From Halopseudomonas sp002296055 (GTDB taxonomy: Bacteria > Pseudomonadota > Gammaproteobacteria > Pseudomonadales > Pseudomonadaceae), in NCBI RefSeq assembly GCF_050876985.1, contig NZ_JBPAPP010000001.1: a stretch of DNA of 64,000 nt; one strand, 5' to 3'. Shown piece after piece: positions 1-8,278 of this stretch (position 1 is its first letter; the number at the start of each line of letters is the position of its first letter). The notes beneath the pieces are model-generated. The model did not search any database. It saw only the letters and a list, made by a program, of their open reading frames with translations, and was not told the origin of the DNA. The position numbers were made by a program, and so were the translations under genes.

Positions 1-917
1 GCCACAAAGTCCACCACTCGTTGCAGCGCCTCGTCCGAGGCCTGCAGCAGCCCGGCGTGGGCCTGGAACACGTGCCAGAGCTCTGCATAGCGCTCCAGCC
101 GCACATCCATGCCGGCAGCGCGAGCGGCGTCAGCCAGGCGCAGGCTGTCGTTCAACAGCACTTCATCCTCACCCACCTGCAGCAGCAGCGGCGGTAAGCC
201 TTTTAGTTGACCGTATAGCGGCGACACCATCGCGTCGGCGCGGCTCAGCCCCGCCGGGCAGTAAGCGTCGCGGGCGCTGTCGAGCCAGGAGGGGTGGAGC
301 AGCGGATCACCCGCTGCAGGCGTGTGCAACTGCTCAGCGGTCATGTCGGTGACCGGTGAAAAGCACACCAGCGTGGCGGGCAGCGGCAGTTTCAACGCAG
401 CCAGTTTTTGCGCGGTAACCAGCACCAGATTGCCGCCGGCTGAATCGCCGATCAGGGTGATTTGCTCGGGCGTGTACCCTCGTTGCAGCAGCGCCTGATA
501 GGCGGCGACTGCGTCGTCGCAGGCGGCCGGTGCCGGGTATGCCGGGGCCAGGCGGTAGTCCAGCGCGCAGACATCGAATTGGCCGCGACTGGCCAATGCC
601 GAGCAGATGCCACGATGGGTTTGCGGCGAGCCGATGACGAAGGCCCCGCCATGCAGATACAGCAGCACGTGGCCGTTGCCGCCGGCAGCCGGGCGGTGCC
701 ACATGCACGGCCGTCCGGCGATCTGCTCAACGCTGCGGGTCACGCCACTGGCCAGCGGCATGCCGAGGGTCAGCAGGCGCAGCACCAGTGCCTGTACGGC
801 AAAGGGCACTGGCGGACGTATCAGGCCGCGAAACAGCAGCTTCAACATACCGCGCAGCACGGCGCGCAGGCCGGGTTGGCCGGGGCTTTGGTACAGCTCA
901 TCAACGTACCTGGACAT
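1..917 (-). CDS. alpha/beta hydrolase, HSL-type esterase (3' end cut by window)
   Basis: Only the N-terminal 305 codons are in the window; the gene runs off the left edge. The translated minus strand shows the hormone-sensitive-lipase oxyanion motif HGGAF at residues 89-93 and the nucleophile elbow GDSAGG at 157-162, with Ser159 the likely nucleophile. A late WHVF motif fits the catalytic His region. The chosen ATG (915-917) overlaps the 3' end of the upstream monooxygenase gene by 17 bp, so the two are very likely translated together. A Baeyer-Villiger monooxygenase makes an ester and a hydrolase of this family could split it, which suggests a joint ketone degradation step. The substrate is unknown. 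Confidence 0.9.
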   Translation of the reverse strand, partial: MSRYVDELYQSPGQPGLRAVLRGMLKLLFRGLIRPPVPFAVQALVLRLLTLGMPLASGVTRSVEQIAGRPCMWHRPAAGGNGHVLLYLHGGAFVIGSPQTHRGICSALASRGQFDVCALDYRLAPAYPAPAACDDAVAAYQALLQRGYTPEQITLIGDSAGGNLVLVTAQKLAALKLPLPATLVCFSPVTDMTAEQLHTPAAGDPLLHPSWLDSARDAYCPAGLSRADAMVSPLYGQLKGLPPLLLQVGEDEVLLNDSLRLADAARAAGMDVRLERYAELWHVFQAHAGLLQASDEALQRVVDFV

Positions 918-2376
918 AGTCGCTCCACGTCGGTTTGCGGGTCATCTGCCGGTAGGTGAAGGTGAAACCGGGCCAGTTGACGGTTTGCTTGCCGTCGGCG
1001 GTCAGGTACCAGCTCTGGCAGCCCTGCGCCCAGACGGTGTCGCGGGCGGCATCTTGCAGTTTCTGGTTGTAGCGCGCCTGTACCTCCGGCTGCAGGTCAA
1101 GATAGCGCAAGCCGCGGTCGCGTCGGGCCTTGATGCAGTTGATGACGTAGCGGAACTGGCTTTCCAGCATGTAGATGATCGAGTTGTGGCCGAGGTTGGT
1201 GTTCGGCCCGTAGAGCACATAGAGGTTGGGGAAGCCGGCAATGGAAATACCCTTGTAGGCTTCTGCTCCGGCGCGCCAGGTGTCGTTCAGGTCCTTGCCG
1301 TCCAACCCGCTGACCTTGATTGGCGCCAGAAACTCGGTGGCGGCAAAGCCGGTGCCGTAGATCAGCACATCGGCCGGGTGCAGGGTGCCGTCGCGGGCCA
1401 CTACGCCTTCAGGCACCACCTTCTCGATGCCGTCGGTAACGATGCTGACGTTCGGCTGGTTCAGCGCCGGGTAGTAGTTGTTGCTGATCAGAATGCGCTT
1501 GCAGCCCATCGGGTAGTCCGGCGTCAGCGCCGCGCGTTTGGCTGGGTCACTGATCTGCCGCGCCAGGTGACGCAGCGCGGCCTTTTCGCTGCTTTTGACC
1601 AGCGAGGTGAAGTGCACAAAGCCGAGGGCGCGTACTTCATGGCTGAGGTACTGCCAGGCCCTGTCCAGCGTGTGCAGCAGCGGCAGCCGGCTCAGCCAGC
1701 GGCGGCGGTTGTCACTGTACTCGGCATCATCCTTGGGCAGCACCCAGGCGGCGTTGCGCTGGTACAGGTCGAGCTGGGCAACCTCGGGCACAATCTGCGG
1801 CACAAACTGGATGGCTGAGGCGCCGGTGCCGATCACGGCCACGCGCTTGCCCTTGAGATCAACCTCGTGCTGCCACTGGGCAGAATGAAAGGCCGGGCCG
1901 GCAAAGCTGTCCAGCCCATCGATGTTCGGCAGCAGCGGGCGGTTGAGCTGGCCGGTGGCGGCGATCAGGTTGTGCGCTGTCAGCGTCTCGCCACTGGCGG
2001 TGGTGATCTGCCAGCAGCCGCTATCGGCATCAAAGCGTGCATCGCTGACTTCGCAGTTCAGCCGAATGCGCTGGCGCAGGTGGTACTTGTCTGCGCAGTG
2101 GCCGATGTAGGCGTGGATTTCGTCCTGGCGTGCGTACTTGTGCGGCCAGTCGGTACGCGGCTCAAACGAGTAGGAATACAGGTGTGAGGGCACATCGCAG
2201 CCCGAACCCGGATAGTGGTTGTCGCGCCAAGTGCCGCCGATGTCGGCGGCCTTTTCCAGCACCAGAAACTGGCTGATGCCGGCGCGATCCAGCTGGATGG
2301 CCATGCCGAGGCCGCCAAACCCGCTGCCAATGATGATGGCTTCGAGTGGTGCGGCAGGTGAGCGTGTTTTTGTCAT
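901..2376 (-). CDS. flavin-containing Baeyer-Villiger-type monooxygenase
   Basis: 491 aa, the usual size for a class B flavoprotein monooxygenase. The N-terminal FAD-binding GSGFGG lies at residues 17-22, and a second Rossmann motif (VIGTGASA) follows near residue 180 for NADPH. Just before it, FAGPAFHSAQW matches the Baeyer-Villiger fingerprint FxGxxxHxxxW. Such enzymes insert oxygen next to a ketone carbonyl, giving an ester or lactone with NADPH and O2. A strong GGAGGAAG ribosome site precedes the ATG. The downstream esterase overlaps this gene, and an AraC regulator is transcribed divergently 93 bp away, so the three probably form one inducible unit. The exact ketone cannot be read from sequence. 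Confidence 0.93.
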   Translation of the reverse strand: MTKTRSPAAPLEAIIIGSGFGGLGMAIQLDRAGISQFLVLEKAADIGGTWRDNHYPGSGCDVPSHLYSYSFEPRTDWPHKYARQDEIHAYIGHCADKYHLRQRIRLNCEVSDARFDADSGCWQITTASGETLTAHNLIAATGQLNRPLLPNIDGLDSFAGPAFHSAQWQHEVDLKGKRVAVIGTGASAIQFVPQIVPEVAQLDLYQRNAAWVLPKDDAEYSDNRRRWLSRLPLLHTLDRAWQYLSHEVRALGFVHFTSLVKSSEKAALRHLARQISDPAKRAALTPDYPMGCKRILISNNYYPALNQPNVSIVTDGIEKVVPEGVVARDGTLHPADVLIYGTGFAATEFLAPIKVSGLDGKDLNDTWRAGAEAYKGISIAGFPNLYVLYGPNTNLGHNSIIYMLESQFRYVINCIKARRDRGLRYLDLQPEVQARYNQKLQDAARDTVWAQGCQSWYLTADGKQTVNWPGFTFTYRQMTRKPTWSDYVQVR

Positions 2377-2469
2377 TGTGTGCTTCCTCCTGTTGTCAGC
2401 ATATTAGGTGTTGCCTGGCGGCGCGGGTATGGCATAGTCGGTCAAAAAATTGTGAGTTTCGGACACGCC

Positions 2470-3504
2470 ATGACCGCCTCGACACCTCCCTGGCCACGCC
2501 TGCGCAATGTTGGCAGCGTGCAACTGATGACCCAGCTGGGCACGGAACTGGGCCTGACGGTGCCGCAATGCCTCGCCCAGACCGGGCTGGATGTGATGGC
2601 GCTGGCCGACGGGCAAGCGCAGGTGGAGGCTTCAGAGGAGCTGCAGGTGGTCAGCAACCTGCTGGCCGGTTTGCCCGAACAGCCGCTGCTGGGGCTGCTG
2701 GCCGGGCGCCGCTACCAGCTCAGCCGTTACGGAATCTGGGGATATGCGTTGCTGTGCAGTGCCTCACTCGGCGAGGCGCTGGATATGGGGTTGCGCTACC
2801 TTGATCTGACCTTTGCCTTCTGTCGCATCCATGCCCGCAAGGATGTCTCTGGCCACTGGCTGGTGGTGGATGACAGCTGGGTTGAGCCGTCGGTACGTCG
2901 TTTTCTGCTGCTGCGCGACAGCTCCGCCATTGCGCGCATTCATCGTGAGCTGACCGGGCTGCGGCAGCCTTTCAAGTCGGTCCAACTGGCATTGCCTGCG
3001 CCGCCCGCTGAGCAGTTGGCGGCCTACACCGAAGCCTATGGCTGTATGCCCCAGTTCGATGCCCAAGAGCACCTGCTGGAGTTGGACCCGGAGCTGTTGG
3101 CCCGGGCATTGCCCGGCGACAACCCCGCCATGCGTGAGGCCTGCGAGCTGCAATGCCATCAGTTGTTGCAACGCTATCGAGCGCGTGACGGGTTGGCGGG
3201 GCGGGTGCGTGAGTTGCTGCTGGAGGGTGGCGCTGCGCTGCCGGACATGCCGACTGTTGCGGCCAGGCTGCACCTGACCGAGCGCACGCTGCGCCGTCGT
3301 CTGGGCGAGGAGCAGACCAGCTTCCGTCAGTTGCAGGAGGAAACCCGCGAAGCGCTGGCCGAGGAGTTGCTGCGCATGCCGGGGCTGTCACTGGAGGCGG
3401 TGGCGGTGCGGCTTGGTTATGGCGAGGTATCCAACTTTGTCCACGCGTTTCGCCGCTGGAAGGGTATGACGCCGAGGCAGTACTGCCGCAGCGAGCGTGG
3501 TTGA
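2470..3504 (+). CDS. AraC-family transcriptional regulator
   Basis: 344 aa. An N-terminal effector-binding region of the Arabinose_bd/OruR type is followed by a C-terminal pair of helix-turn-helix units (about residues 245-340), with the typical ending in which RLGYGEVSNFVHAFRRWKGMTP forms the second HTH. The frame is open upstream to 2380, but that part covers the promoter of the divergent monooxygenase, so ATG 2470 is preferred. Position and orientation suggest it activates the monooxygenase-esterase pair. The paralogue at 50877 has the same architecture and also faces a small catabolic operon. Confidence 0.92.
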   Translation: MTASTPPWPRLRNVGSVQLMTQLGTELGLTVPQCLAQTGLDVMALADGQAQVEASEELQVVSNLLAGLPEQPLLGLLAGRRYQLSRYGIWGYALLCSASLGEALDMGLRYLDLTFAFCRIHARKDVSGHWLVVDDSWVEPSVRRFLLLRDSSAIARIHRELTGLRQPFKSVQLALPAPPAEQLAAYTEAYGCMPQFDAQEHLLELDPELLARALPGDNPAMREACELQCHQLLQRYRARDGLAGRVRELLLEGGAALPDMPTVAARLHLTERTLRRRLGEEQTSFRQLQEETREALAEELLRMPGLSLEAVAVRLGYGEVSNFVHAFRRWKGMTPRQYCRSERG

Positions 3505-3524
3505 GCATCATCCCCAATGATGGG

Positions 3525-3542
3525 TGACTATTCGGTCAGTCA
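3525..3542. promoter_or_regulatory. inverted repeat TGACT-N8-AGTCA, possible operator
   Basis: An 18-bp imperfect dyad lies about 95 bp upstream of the acyl-CoA dehydrogenase start. A related half-site pair, TCGGTCA (3532-3538) and TGACCGA (3586-3592), also flanks this region. The size suits a TetR-type repressor of fatty acid genes, but no regulator gene is adjacent and the assignment is tentative. Confidence 0.3.
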
Positions 3543-3635
3543 ACAGCCGCTTCCGCGAGGCGCCTGCCGGAGTATCTTTGTGGTTTGACCGATTCAGTGT
3601 TTCCTGCAGATAAATCACAACAAAGGAGAATGCCC

Positions 3636-4814
3636 GTGGCCGATCTGGACGTATTCCGCCAGCAAACCCGCGACTGGCTGGAAGAGAACTGCCCGCAGAG
3701 CATGCGCACGCCGCAGCGCTCGGACAATGACGCCTGCTGGGGCGGACGCAACTTCACCTTCGCCAGCGAAGATCAGAAACTCTGGCTGGAGCGCATGGCC
3801 GCCCGAGGCTGGACTGCGCCCGAGTGGCCGAGCGAATACGGCGGTGGTGGGCTGAGCCAGCAGGAGCACAAGGTGCTGCGCGAAGAGATGGCGCGCATCA
3901 ACGCCCGCCCGCCGCTGTCCAGCTTTGGTATCTGGATGATCGGCCCGGCCATTCTCAAGTTCGGCTCCGAAGAGCTGAAGCGTCAGCATCTGCCGCCGAT
4001 CATTCGCGGTGAAATCCGCTGGTGTCAGGGCTACAGCGAACCGGGTGCAGGTTCTGACCTGGCTGGCCTGCAGAGCCGCGCCGAAGACCACGGCGACCAC
4101 TTTATCGTCAACGGCCAAAAGATCTGGACCTCCTACGCCGACAAGGCCGACTGGATGTTCTGTCTGGTGCGCACCAACCCGGATGCCAAGAAGCAGTTGG
4201 GTATCAGCCTGGTGCTGTTCGACATGACCACCCCCGGCGTCAGCACCCGCCCGATCAAACTGATCTCCGGCAGCTCTCCGTTCTGCGAAACCTTCCTCGA
4301 CAACGTGCGGGTGGAGAAGAATCAGGTGGTCGGCGAGATCAACGCTGGCTGGACCATCGCCAAGTACCTGCTGACCCACGAGCGGGAAATGATCGGCGGC
4401 ATGGGCCGCACGGCTGCCGGTCAGAAGACCCTGCCGCAGATCGCAGTGGATGCTGTTGGACTGGAAGACGGCAAGTTGGCCGACGGCATGCTGCGCAGCG
4501 AACTGGCGACATGGGATCTGGACGCCGCGGCCTTTGCACTGACCGCCGAGCGGGTGCTGGACGAAGCCAAGGCCGGGCAGGGCGTCGGTGCGGCCTCGGC
4601 CATGCTCAAGTACTACGGCACCGAGCTGAACAAGCGTCGGCAGGAGATGATGGTCGCGCTGCATGGCAGCGATGCCATGGTCTGGGAAGGGGAGGCGTCT
4701 CGCGAGGGTGCGATTCCACGTACCTGGCTGCGCTCCAAGGGCAACTCGATCGAAGGCGGTACCACCGAGGTACAGCTCAACGTCATCGCCCGCAACATTC
4801 TCGGCCTTCAGTAA
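3636..4814 (+). CDS. acyl-CoA dehydrogenase (first of a pair)
   Basis: 392 aa, normal length for the medium acyl-CoA dehydrogenase family. FAD- and substrate-binding signatures are visible, including CQGYSEPGAGSDLAGL in the middle and GGTTEVQLNVIARNILGL at the C-terminus. It removes two hydrogens from an acyl-CoA thioester and passes electrons to ETF. The start is GTG 3636: AGGAGA at 3624-3629 gives ideal spacing, whereas ATG 3630 is too close to it and an upstream in-frame start at 3585 has no such site. A second dehydrogenase follows after 12 bp, so the two are one operon; such pairs in steroid-degrading bacteria form heteromeric enzymes, which is possible here but unproven. Confidence 0.92.
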   Translation: MADLDVFRQQTRDWLEENCPQSMRTPQRSDNDACWGGRNFTFASEDQKLWLERMAARGWTAPEWPSEYGGGGLSQQEHKVLREEMARINARPPLSSFGIWMIGPAILKFGSEELKRQHLPPIIRGEIRWCQGYSEPGAGSDLAGLQSRAEDHGDHFIVNGQKIWTSYADKADWMFCLVRTNPDAKKQLGISLVLFDMTTPGVSTRPIKLISGSSPFCETFLDNVRVEKNQVVGEINAGWTIAKYLLTHEREMIGGMGRTAAGQKTLPQIAVDAVGLEDGKLADGMLRSELATWDLDAAAFALTAERVLDEAKAGQGVGAASAMLKYYGTELNKRRQEMMVALHGSDAMVWEGEASREGAIPRTWLRSKGNSIEGGTTEVQLNVIARNILGLQ

Positions 4815-4826
4815 GGAGACACTGTC

Positions 4827-5969
4827 ATGGCAGCTTTGGTACTTAACGAAGAACAACAGATGCTCAAGGACGCGGCCAAGCGTTTTATGGGCGAAAGCGC
4901 GCCGGTCAGCCAGCTGCGTGCGCTGCGCGACAACCGCGATGAAACCGGTTTCTCCCGTGAACTGTGGCAGAGCATGGTCGAGATGGGCTTTGTCGGCACG
5001 CTGATTCCTGAAGCACTTGGCGGTGCCCAGTTCGGCTACGTCGGTATGGGTCAGGTCAGCGAACAGGTCGGTCGCAACCTGACCGCGTCCCCGCTGATCT
5101 CGACCGCTGTGGGTGGTGTTGCCGCGCTGCTGCTGGCCGGCTCCAGCGAACAGCAGCAGGCGCTGCTGCCGCAGGTTGCCGATGGCAGCTTGCTGCTGGC
5201 GCTGGCGGTCGATGAAGCGCCGCGTCATGCGCCAAGCCGCGTTGCGACCCGCCTGCAGGCGGCCGATGGCGGCTATCTGCTCAACGGCCGCAAGACTTTT
5301 GTGGTGGATGGTCATGTGGCCGACAAGCTGATCGTGTCGGCGCGCAGCGAAGGTGCTGAGGGTGATCAGGCAGGCATCAGCCTGGTGCTGGTTGACCGTA
5401 ACGCGCCGGGCGTCAGTGTTGAGCGCACCATCATGGCGGACAGCCGTAATGCGGCCATCGTCAGCTTTGACGGCGTTAAAGTCGCTGCAAATGATCTGCT
5501 CGGCGGCGCCGGTCAGGCCTGGTCGGCGCTGGAGCTGACGCTGGATGTGGTCAACGCCCAATTGGCTGGCGAGTTGCTGGGGATGTCGCTGGAGGTGTTT
5601 GAGCGCACTGTGGCCTACCTGCAGGAGCGCAAACAGTTTGGTGTGGCGCTGAGTACCTTCCAGGCCCTGCAGCATCGCTGCGCGCACCTGTTCAGTGAAC
5701 TGGAGCTGGTCAAGTCGGCGGTGTTGAAGGCGCAGATGGCGCTGGATGCCGGTGACGCCGAGGCGGCGCAATGGGTCAGCCTGGCCAAGGCCAAGGCCTG
5801 CGAAGTGGCGGAGCTGGCGACCAATGAAGCAGTGCAGATGCACGGCGGCATGGGTATGACCGATGAATTTGATATCGGCCTGTTCATGAAGCGTGCGCGC
5901 AGTGTGCAGGCGTTGTTTGGCGATTACCGCTATCACGCCAATCGCTTTGCGGCGCTGCGCGGCTATTGA
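4827..5969 (+). CDS. acyl-CoA dehydrogenase (second of a pair)
   Basis: 380 aa with the family fold: an N-terminal helical domain, a central beta domain, and a C-terminal domain with the motif EAVQMHGGMGMTDEFDIG. A good AAGGAG ribosome site lies in the 12-bp gap after the first dehydrogenase. It is only distantly similar to its neighbour, so they are not a recent duplication. Together with the 3636 gene it probably forms a two-subunit or two-step dehydrogenase for one acyl-CoA substrate. The catalytic base cannot be placed with confidence by eye. A bidirectional terminator follows. Confidence 0.92.
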   Translation: MAALVLNEEQQMLKDAAKRFMGESAPVSQLRALRDNRDETGFSRELWQSMVEMGFVGTLIPEALGGAQFGYVGMGQVSEQVGRNLTASPLISTAVGGVAALLLAGSSEQQQALLPQVADGSLLLALAVDEAPRHAPSRVATRLQAADGGYLLNGRKTFVVDGHVADKLIVSARSEGAEGDQAGISLVLVDRNAPGVSVERTIMADSRNAAIVSFDGVKVAANDLLGGAGQAWSALELTLDVVNAQLAGELLGMSLEVFERTVAYLQERKQFGVALSTFQALQHRCAHLFSELELVKSAVLKAQMALDAGDAEAAQWVSLAKAKACEVAELATNEAVQMHGGMGMTDEFDIGLFMKRARSVQALFGDYRYHANRFAALRGY

Positions 5970-5992
5970 GCGAGCGGGGCATTGCCCCAAAC

Positions 5993-6022
5993 AAAAAACC
6001 GCAGCCTGTGCTGCGGTTTTTT
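5993..6022. terminator. bidirectional intrinsic terminator
   Basis: AAACCGCAGC, a 4-nt loop and GCTGCGGTTT form a perfect hairpin flanked by A-run and T-run, so it can stop both the acyl-CoA dehydrogenase operon from the left and the porin gene from the right. Confidence 0.85.
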
Positions 6023-6032
6023 TATGCCCTGA

Positions 6033-6809
6033 TCAGAAGTGGTACTTGGCGATCAGGTTGGTTGCGCTCTGGTGGGTGTCCAGACCGAAGGTGCCGTTCG
6101 GGATGCCGTACTTGTGTTTCCAGTAGTCGTACTCGATACCGGTGTACAGCTGCTTCTCGGACCAGCCCAGCGCCTTGCCCAGATCGTATTTGATCTGCGG
6201 GTTGATGTGCAGGTTGGCGTGGTAGTTGTCGCCGTCGTTGTCGACAACCCAGTCGATGAAGCCATCGATCAGCACGTCAGAGTTGCCCACCGGCACGGTG
6301 TAAGCCCAGACCGGGGTGATCTGCCAGATACCACGACCGCCTGATGCCTCGTCGGCGTGGCGGTAGTAGGTGTTCAGCTGGAAGTAGTCAAAGCCGGGGA
6401 TGTTCAGGTCAACCGCCGGGCCGAGCAGATAGTTTTTCAGGTCGTGGCGACCAAACTCGTAGGTACCAGCCAGCAGTACGTCGGTGATCGGGCCAAAGGC
6501 AAAGCTGTGGCCGGTAATCTTGCTCAGCGACAGGCGCGGCGAGACTTCACCGTAGTAGGTGCTGTTGTCGCCGGCTGCGTTGGTGCCGCCGTTGTAGTGG
6601 ATGCTGTCGAAGAAGGCGAACAGGTCGCCCTTGGTCCAACCACTGGCATGTTCGAAGGTGACCGTCTGCTGGGTGTCAGGGTCAACCTGGAAGTCAGTGC
6701 CGTACAGGTAGGTAAGGCTGTTGTTCTGCCACAGCAGCGGGGAGGCATGGGCAAGGCTGCTGGCCAGCATCAGGCTGGAACCCAGGGCAGCGCGGGTCAG
6801 GCGATTCAT
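6033..6809 (-). CDS. Tsx/OmpK-like outer membrane channel protein
   Basis: 258 aa. Residues 1-22 form a signal peptide ending in AHA. The remainder alternates aromatic and polar residues as in a 12-stranded beta barrel and ends in F (AKYHF), the usual signal for Bam-mediated outer membrane insertion. Length and sequence style (WQNNSLTYLYG, DYWKHKYG) fit the nucleoside-specific channel family Tsx/OmpK. It would sit in the outer membrane and pass small solutes, possibly nucleosides. It is a single gene convergent with the acyl-CoA dehydrogenase operon; substrate specificity is not shown by the sequence. Confidence 0.8.
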   Translation of the reverse strand: MNRLTRAALGSSLMLASSLAHASPLLWQNNSLTYLYGTDFQVDPDTQQTVTFEHASGWTKGDLFAFFDSIHYNGGTNAAGDNSTYYGEVSPRLSLSKITGHSFAFGPITDVLLAGTYEFGRHDLKNYLLGPAVDLNIPGFDYFQLNTYYRHADEASGGRGIWQITPVWAYTVPVGNSDVLIDGFIDWVVDNDGDNYHANLHINPQIKYDLGKALGWSEKQLYTGIEYDYWKHKYGIPNGTFGLDTHQSATNLIAKYHF

Positions 6810-6921
6810 GGATGTTGCTCCACTTGGTACAGGTAATGGTTTTTATATGGGTGTAACGCCGGCGCGCATGGTATAGCAAAACGAGCCGTTAAGCAGCTGG
6901 CGCCCGTCGGGGAACAGCGGT

Positions 6922-6938
6922 GTTTCCAGATTGGAAAC
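6922..6938. promoter_or_regulatory. palindrome GTTTCC-N5-GGAAAC, candidate operator
   Basis: A perfect 6-bp dyad with a 5-bp centre lies in the divergent gap between the porin gene and lrgA, about 80 bp before the lrgA start. A site of this form suits a dimeric regulator. LysR-type CidR controls lrgA/cidA pairs in other bacteria, but no such gene is adjacent here. Confidence 0.4.
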
Positions 6939-7019
6939 GCTATTTCACCATAGTAGGACTAGGCACCTGCTGGGTGAGTGTTTACCCTTGCCGCATCCTG
7001 ACCTGCTGGACCTCGACTG

Positions 7020-7379
7020 ATGCTGTTACGTGGACTGACCTGGCTGGTATTTTTCCAGCTGCTGGGCACCGGACTGAATGTGCTGGTGTTGCCTTTTTTA
7101 CCGGGGCCGATCATCGGCATGCTGCTGATGGTGGTGTATCTGTGTGTGCGTGGCGGCGTCAGTGAGTCGATCAGCCTGGCCTCCAGTGGCCTGCTCACCT
7201 ATCTGCCACTGATTCTGGTGCCACCGGCCGTCGGCATCATGGCCTACGGCAGCGAAATCCTGGCTGATGCCACCGCTATTCTGCTGACGCTGGCACTGTC
7301 GCTGGCGCTGAGCATGCCGTTCTGTGGTTGGCTGATGCAGAAGCTGATCGAGCGTCAGGAACGCAGGAGGGCGCCATGA
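7020..7379 (+). CDS. CidA/LrgA family holin-like membrane protein
   Basis: 119 aa, almost entirely hydrophobic, with about four membrane segments and the family motif FLPGPIIGMLLM. CidA/LrgA proteins are small inner-membrane proteins described as holin-like, and in some species help to move small organic acids. An in-frame stop at 6999 limits the start to ATG 7020 (or CTG 7017); the ribosome site is weak. The ATG of the partner lrgB overlaps its stop codon. Confidence 0.88.
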   Translation: MLLRGLTWLVFFQLLGTGLNVLVLPFLPGPIIGMLLMVVYLCVRGGVSESISLASSGLLTYLPLILVPPAVGIMAYGSEILADATAILLTLALSLALSMPFCGWLMQKLIERQERRRAP

Positions 7380-8104
7380 GCGGCTCGTTGCTGCAGGCCT
7401 GGCAGGCGGTGGTTGACCATCCCTTGTTCTGGGTTGGCATGACGCTGGCAGCCTATCAGCTGGGCGTGGCGTTGTATCAGCGCACCCGGCTGGCGGTGTT
7501 CCATCCGGTGCTGGTGTCGACCGCCGTACTGGTCCTGGTGATTCTGGCGGCAGGGCAGGATTACGCCCATTACAGCGAAGCGGTGCAGCCGCTGCAGGTG
7601 CTGTTGGGGCCGGCCACTGTGGCGCTGGCGGTGCCGCTATATATGAACTTTCGCCGCATCCGCAGCTATTTCTGGCCGGTGCTGATTTGCCTGCTGGTCG
7701 GCGGCACCCTGGCGACCGTGCTGGCCGTGCTGTTTGCCTGGCTGCTTGGCGCCGAGCACATGATCATGATGACCTTGGCGCCCAAGTCGGTCACCTCGCC
7801 GATTGCCATGCTGGTGGCCGAGCAGATTGGCGGCGTCGCCGCGCTGGCCGCGGTGTTTGTGATGTTCACCGGCGTGCTGGGCGCGATCTTCGGGCCCTGG
7901 CTGTTGCGGCTATGCGGCGTCGACCACCCGGCGGCCTGGGGAATGGCGATGGGCCTGACAGCGCACGCGGTAGGCACCTCGCGCGCGCTGGAAGAGGGAG
8001 AGGAAGCCGGCGCCTTCTCTGCGCTGGCGATGAGCCTTATGGGTACTGCTACTGCTTTGCTGTTGCCGCTGGCGGTGTCGCTCTGGGTGCTGGTCCAAGG
8101 CTGA
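7376..8104 (+). CDS. CidB/LrgB family membrane protein
   Basis: 242 aa and strongly hydrophobic, with the family motif LAPKSVTSPIAMLVAEQIGG near the middle and GLTAHAVGTSRALE towards the end. LrgB/CidB is the partner of LrgA/CidA and is also related to plastid glycolate/glycerate transporters. The start ATG overlaps the lrgA stop (ATGA) and is preceded by AGGAGG, indicating translational coupling. The pair may act in controlled lysis or in export of small carboxylates; sequence alone does not decide. Confidence 0.9.
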   Translation: MSGSLLQAWQAVVDHPLFWVGMTLAAYQLGVALYQRTRLAVFHPVLVSTAVLVLVILAAGQDYAHYSEAVQPLQVLLGPATVALAVPLYMNFRRIRSYFWPVLICLLVGGTLATVLAVLFAWLLGAEHMIMMTLAPKSVTSPIAMLVAEQIGGVAALAAVFVMFTGVLGAIFGPWLLRLCGVDHPAAWGMAMGLTAHAVGTSRALEEGEEAGAFSALAMSLMGTATALLLPLAVSLWVLVQG

Positions 8105-8278
8105 TTTTTATCCGCTCGGGAGCATTTCCCGCATCTGCGCGTCGAACGTGACGTGCGTCAATTCGCCCAGTCCCCGCTTGCAGGGGGCTGAGCCATACTA
8201 ATTCGGCAAACATCTTTCCGTAATGTTTGTCGGTGGTAACCGAATTGACCTGATGATTCCTCCGAGCGGAGTACGCAG

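Noticed and set aside
3615..5990. A 791-codon open frame antisense to the acyl-CoA dehydrogenase pair
   Set aside because: It is a shadow frame of high-GC genes; the plus-strand frames have clear family motifs and ribosome sites, and the antisense product is rich in His, Gln and Arg with no recognisable domain.
8105..8278. A possible ANR/FNR site (TTGAT-N4-ATCAA) before cydA
   Set aside because: Only partial matches such as TTGACCTGATGATT were found; none has both half-sites.
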